Below are positions 59,077 to 64,000 of a stretch of DNA of 64,000 nucleotides, piece by piece. This DNA comes from Loxodes magnus (lineage: Eukaryota; Ciliophora; Karyorelictea; Loxodida; Loxodidae): NCBI GenBank assembly GCA_946699065.1, contig CAMPDV010000365.1, positions 124,001-188,000 on the forward strand, given 5' to 3'. Position numbers and translations under genes: made by a program. Each line of letters starts with the position of its first letter. Within the stretch, counting starts at the first letter, position 1. A model generated the notes under the pieces. It had not been told where the DNA came from, did not search any database, and was given only the letters and a program-made list of their open reading frames with translations.

Positions 59077-59799
59077 AATAAATTAGTTATATTAATTTTA
59101 TCTGATTCATTTATATTTTTTAATCTCTAGAACTAAAATGTAAACTAAACTAAGTTGAAATAACTTTTAATTCTTATTTGACTATAAATAAAATGAAATT
59201 GATAGCAAATTAGAATATAACGTTAAAATTTATTTACTCAGATGAAGTTGAGAAATGTAAAACGGGAAAATTTAATAAAATAGTAATTTCTTAAGTTTTA
59301 ATTATGTGACTTTAATTATGACACTATAATTTAAAAATTATGATATAATAGTAAAAATATTTGCATTATGTTTGAATATAACTGCTTAAGAGGTTTTATT
59401 TTTGTAAAATAGCTTTTTTAATTAAAAATTTTAAAATATGCTGTTATCTTCTGTTTTTCAATATAATTTGTAATATAAAAGCTTCAAAATCAAAATTCGA
59501 CCTTGATTTAGGATGTCTTAAATATTTTAACTAAAAGAAATAAAAAAGTTTTAAAATTTGCATATTTAATATTATTAATTTCTACATTCTATTTTATTAA
59601 TAGTCGAAATATGAAATTTATTCTAATATCGTCTTCATTTATATTGCTGTAATAAAATCCATTTTTTCTTTAAAATTATAATAATTTTGTACTCTAGTTG
59701 TTAATTAATATAGTAATTTTCTTTTTTAATTAATAATACAAATTTATTAGTTTCGCGCTCTTGGAAGATTTTAATTTCTTTCCGCCAACCTATAGATTG
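59077..59799. other. AT-rich spacer
   Basis: AT-rich; no recognised feature. Confidence 0.6.
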
Positions 59800-60614
59800 C
59801 TCAAGAGGTTAAATGTGAGAGTTAGAAAATCTCTCAATCTCTTCTCCTTGTAATGCATATGTTCCTTAATTAACTCTTTCACCTAGATATTACTTTATAT
59901 CTTTTTTCTTGTATATTTTTCCGAATTAATTGCAATATAATTTTTTTCTTGATAGTTTTAGTTGCTACTGTCGTTTCTTTTTGCTCTCTAAGTTCTTTTA
60001 TAAGTTTCAGTATTCTTATTTAATAAAATTTAAAACATCTTTTCCAAAAAGCATTTCAGAGTTGTAGTATCTTTCCGCTCCCCTTTTAGATTTAAATCTC
60101 GAATTTTTTCTCCCTCAATTTCATTGGATCATTCCCTTAATCTTTTAGTTCCATTTAATGCTCTAATTTTTGTTTATTTTCTTCTATTTTTCTATTATTT
60201 TATCTATCTCTTTCTGCTTTTATTGCTGGTTCTATGAATTACAGTTCTGGTCTTGTGAAATATTTATAAATGTATTAAGGTCTCTTTCTTAGGTCATGAA
60301 TCTCGATTCAATTTTCTCTGCAATATACAGGTTTTTTCATCGTATCTCCTTATCTTTATTCAACTTTTTTATCTCTTCCTGGAGATTCAGCACCACTTTT
60401 TTTTATAATAATAGTTTATTTACTTTTTTATGGCTTAATTTGAGACTTTCGAGTACATTTTAATTTTTACCTATTTCCTAGATTTTTCTCCAGAGGTGAG
60501 AGACTTGCTTTATTGAACAACCTTTTCGTACCTTTTCCTGGTTCTAGCTCTCGAAAATGTTTCTGACTCTTGTCTTCTTAGATCCACGAAAAATTTTAAT
60601 CTGAATCCTGGCAT
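59800..60614 (-). pseudogene. Coiled-coil CCHC protein, decaying copy D2
   Basis: The copy aligns with D1 (34.9 kb) from end to end. It starts MPGFRLKFFVDLRRQESETF; in a second frame it has SHLWRKIQEIGKNQNVLESL (TGG where D1 has TGA) and SGAESPGRDKKVEQR; then further frame changes; and finally the tail LYCNQFGKIYKKKDIKQYLG with EEIERFSNSHIQPLEQSIGW, matching the D1 tail. The zinc knuckle is eroded: only one Cys and part of the basic flank remain near 60.05 kb. Several frameshifts relative to D1 indicate a pseudogene. The conserved ATG and tail define the gene borders for this family. Confidence 0.6.
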
Positions 60615-61023
60615 TTTTTTAATTCATATAGATAAATAAGTAATTGTCAGTTTCTTTGAACCTTTCATTTAAAATGAGTGTTGATTTATTCTAAATACTA
60701 AAGATTAAAAAAGCTTCAATTATATTTTAATTTGTATTCCTCTATAAAATAAATGAAACTAATTCCCTTCTTTTATAGTTCTATTTACTGGATTAATCCT
60801 CTAAATTTTAATTTAAATAGCTTCTTTATAATTGAGTTTTTGTCTTAATAAACCATGAATTTTTGAGTTCTCAATAAATAGAAAAATCTTTCAATTAAGC
60901 AATAATTTTAGAAATGGTGAAAATGCTTCTTGAAGTAAAACCCTCAGAGAATAATGCATGAAAGCTATATAAAACAAGTTGCTAAGCATTTTACTTATTT
61001 AGAATAAGGTAAAAGTTGATATA
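60615..61023. other. AT-rich spacer
   Basis: AT-rich gap between two minus-strand genes; nothing recognised. Confidence 0.55.
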
Positions 61024-61992
61024 TCAAGAAACTTAATTATAAGTGTAATGTCTTTATGTCTTCTCTTTGTTCTTAACAGCAGTCCAAAGCCTTTCTTTAA
61101 TATCATATTTATAAAGAAAATAGTTGCCTCTTATATGCCAGGTATATACTTATAGATTCTATTAAAACGCTTAAAAATTTGGACACCATTAAGCTTGTTA
61201 GGGAAAGACAGGTCCATGTTTGAGCATCTCTTTGAAATCGTAAAAAGCTGTATAGCCTATGTTTTAGTATTAGTCAAAAATAATAATTCCATTTAGTTCT
61301 CTTATAGAACAACTCATTACGATATAAGATTATTCAAACATATTTTAGTGATGAATCCATCTATCCATAGCACATTCATATTAATACATATCACTACTCA
61401 TACTTTATCCAAAACCACCTATACTTCATACACTTTAATTTGCAAAAGTACAACCATTTCCTGTTCTACCTACTGGACAAGGCTACATTTATTTTGATTG
61501 ATGATTTCTCAAATTCAAAACTTCACACTTATGTATCTCTTTAGGTCCAATTCTATTACTGATTAAATAAAGAAACCTATTTCTTTAATCCAAAGTTATC
61601 TTCATTCCACTCTAATACCAATTTAAGTGTTGGAGTTCTCCTTTTTGAATATGGTTTCTAAAGAATCTTAGGCTATTTGCAAAAGATATTACATAATTTT
61701 GATCATTGAACTGGAATAAAAAATTTAACCAGTTTAACTTTTAAGGAGATTAGATTTGCTTGCTTCTGTTTTTAGAAATGTCATAGTTTAATATGAGTTG
61801 ATTATCTATATGTGGTACAATATAGTTGTTTCTTATATAGCATAGATTTGGTAAAATCTCATATTTAAGAATCATCAACGGAATTTTTCCCAATAGCTGA
61901 CCTGTCTGAGATTAGCTGTATTTCTTTGAAGTGTTTCTACATCAAATAACCATAAGAAATAAATTTTCTTTGTCTAAGACGTTATTATTCAT
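61024..61992 (-). CDS. Kelch-like family protein (copy d), intact
   Basis: The gene has 322 codons plus TGA, unbroken. The order is MNNNVLDKENLFLMVIWCRN, TGQLLGKIPLMILKYEILPN, FLFQFNDQNYVISFANSLRF, MKITLDQRNRFLYLIS, CEVLNLRNHQSKQMQPCPV, the kelch motif GRTGNGCTFANQSVWSIGGF (Trp = TGA) with DMYQYECAMDRWIHH, then FYDFKEMLKHGPVFP, YTWHIRGNYFLYKYDI and a final Trp. The TGA seen shortly after that Trp in copies a, b, c and e is absent here, and the frame continues about 15 codons to the next TGA, giving a slightly longer protein. Domains and likely role are as in copy b. Confidence 0.8.
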
Positions 61993-64000
61993 TTCTTTTA
62001 TATTTTAAGCTAAGTAAAACAAATTTTAAAAACAAACCATATTAAAGAAATGCTTCCACAAAGACTATCTTAATCTAGCTTTTTCTATTTTATAAGCAAT
62101 CCAATTCCATGCTATGATTCAATTATATGGGATAATATAAATGTCCTTACTTATAATTTATATCTTCCTTTTTAGATGAATAACGAATTCAAAATTTGAA
62201 TGTTTCAATTTTATTCAGTTAGCCTTAATATTCATATCGCTTATTGAATTTAGATAGTCAATAACTAATTCTAGTGGCTTGATTAGCAGACATAAAGCAT
62301 AAAAAGGGAAATTATTACTTTTTTCCCGCTCGTTATGGATTTAAATTTCCTTTTCCTAAATTTTATTAATTTTAGCATTTCGAAACTCCCTTAGAGAATC
62401 ACTATTTTTGGAAGATACAAAGAAACTTAATTAAAGCAAAAATATTAAAGTTGATGATTATTTTAGCTAAAAGCATGCTAGGAAGATAGAACTTAAAAAA
62501 TAGAATTAATAAGTAAAGAAAAAAACGTAAATTGAACTTGTTAAGTCATTTTCCACATTAAAGTAAGAAAGAGAGACTTAAAAAAGCTAAGAGCAATATA
62601 TAAAACTTCAGTTTTCCTTTATAATGTTTATTATCGAGAAGTGTAGCTTCAAACTTTTGCTTTATTTTATTAAAAAGCTTTAAATTACTAAACTTAAAAG
62701 AAGTTTTAAATCTAGGGAAAGTTCATAAATTTGATTCTACATAATTGATAGATAATTGCTATGCTTTAAATACATTCTTAGTTTAAAAGAGTATAAGGAA
62801 AATAAAGATATTTGATTGAAAGGCTTTATAGCCTTCAATGTAATAATACAGTCAAGTTTATAATCTCTTAATTTGATTGGCTTTTTAGTTTATTCTATCA
62901 GATACTTTAGAAGAGACACAACGCATTATAAGATAGAGTGTATCTGGTACATTTTAACTAAACAATTATGATTTCAGTTCGATCTCCTTTCAGTCTTAAA
63001 AACTTTCTTCGCCAATCGTATCATATTCGCTTTTCTTGGCCTTACTTTTAGTAAATTACATTAATAATTAAATAAAAAGCAAAGACAACAATTTTGGTTT
63101 TAAGTTATCTTCATACAATCAACTACATTCTAAATATCTTTATTGATTCGTTAGTTTTAAATAATAGTAATTTTTGGTATAAGAGTAAATAAATAAATTC
63201 CTATCTTTTATAAATGACTGAAGCAAAATCTTGAAAGGTTTATTTTATAAACTGACTATTTAATTTTACGAAGCTTTTAGATAAGAATGGTACAGTTATA
63301 TTTGAGAGAGGATATTATAAGTAGAATTATGATTTTTATTGATAACTGATTTTATATTTTTCTGGTTAAAATACGAAATTAATTTAATAGTCAAATTAAT
63401 GGTAGTTGAATAAACTTAGGTTTCATGCTTTAAAGCTATAAAGGATTTTTATATCCTTATCTTGTAGAATTGTTTGCAATATTCCTAGGTGTTTTATATA
63501 CTTTTTTCAGCATCTCTTTCTATTTAAAATTCGATCTTTCTTTTCAATCATTCTCTTTGATTCTTTAATATAGAATTCACTTAAATGTATTAAAAAGATT
63601 CTCACTAGCTTATTAGATAAGCAACGATAAAATAAAATTTAGGCATTTCCTATTTAAGCAAAAGACATTCCCTATATTTTGTTATATAATGAGTATTTCT
63701 TAATTCTAGTACCTGCTTAACATTTTAATTTGCAAATTAAATTTATTTTACTAAATCGCTCATTTATTCATTTAAGTAATTATCTTAAAGCTCTAATAAA
63801 TTTAGCTTTCTAACATCATAGATACTTGTTTATTTTTCACTCACATATTGGCTAGCATAGTTAATTCTCTTTCTGACTCTATAATGATGATTATCAATAT
63901 TGTTAAATAAATATTCTGAACATAGTGTTTGATTAAGTTTGATATACTCTCTAATCAACTATCATTTCAATAGCTATTAAACTAGATCTTAGATTGATAG
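61993..64000. other. AT-rich region, no supported gene
   Basis: About 2 kb upstream of copy d to the window edge. The plus strand is pyrimidine-rich in places, which could indicate minus-strand coding, but I find no similarity to the window's gene families and no repeat. Confidence 0.5.

Noticed and set aside
1-64000. Short ATG-to-stop ORFs under the standard genetic code (for example 312-545, 15892-16152, 37270-37545)
   Set aside because: They are chance openings or shadows of genes that read in another frame with TAR=Gln and TGA=Trp. None has paralogue support.
1-64000. CRISPR arrays, bacterial promoters, Shine-Dalgarno sites, prophage genes
   Set aside because: No regularly spaced repeats, and the reassigned code with short introns shows a eukaryote; prokaryotic signals do not apply.
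1-64000. Telomere repeats or a chromosome end
   Set aside because: No tandem G-rich/C-rich telomere-type repeat is visible at either end or inside the window.

Overview
The window reads as nuclear DNA of a ciliate with a reassigned genetic code, most like the karyorelictean code (NCBI table 27). With TAA and TAG read as glutamine and TGA read as tryptophan, long conserved proteins appear; under the standard code there is almost nothing. Paralogues pair TGA with TGG at the same residue: the USP Cys box (TGC-TGA-ATG at 20087 against TGT-TGG-ATG at 32752) and the CCHC genes (TGG at 35k against TGA at 53.8k). Every end that can be aligned between paralogues is also a TGA, so TGA is both tryptophan and stop. 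The DNA is very AT-rich. Two likely introns are only 20 and 23 nt long. I cannot tell whether this is micronuclear or macronuclear DNA.

Layout. 0-11.3 kb: four copies of a kelch-like gene of about 308 codons (one cut by the window edge, two intact, one decayed) in AT-rich spacer. 12-16.4 kb: long purine-rich degenerate ORFs without a firm identity, possibly reverse-transcriptase remains. 17-24.5 kb: a zinc-knuckle gene, short repeats and the first ubiquitin-specific protease (USP1). 26.3-28.3 kb: USP2 on the minus strand. 28.9-30.8 kb: unidentified GC-richer ORFs and a repeat. 32.6-34.5 kb: USP3. 34.9-35.8 kb: a coiled-coil/CCHC gene. 36.4-39.4 kb: a repeat-derived ORF, an unknown ORF and USP4. 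39.6-42 kb: a coiled-coil gene beheaded by a repeat, then more repeats. 42.2-44.5 kb: USP5 on the minus strand. 44.8-50.8 kb: a dense cluster of repeats and a highly structured GC-rich block that may be an RNA gene. 51.5-54.1 kb: a RING-kelch protein, a CCHC protein and a second structured block. 55-62 kb: further CCHC genes, repeats, and two more kelch-like copies.

Four gene populations dominate. (1) Five open USP deubiquitinases with complete Cys and His boxes; three share an almost identical catalytic segment of about 530 bp although the rest of each gene has diverged. (2) One RING-kelch protein (likely E3 ligase) and six RING-less relatives of its kelch half. (3) Coiled-coil plus CCHC proteins that resemble retroelement Gag/ORF1 proteins. 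(4) Short repeats (families A, B, C, about 200-420 bp) with different bodies but one shared hairpin terminus. Ubiquitin removal, ubiquitin ligation and mobile-element-type genes are therefore interleaved; that they act together is inference. Repeat orientation: '+' means the shared hairpin terminus is at the left.
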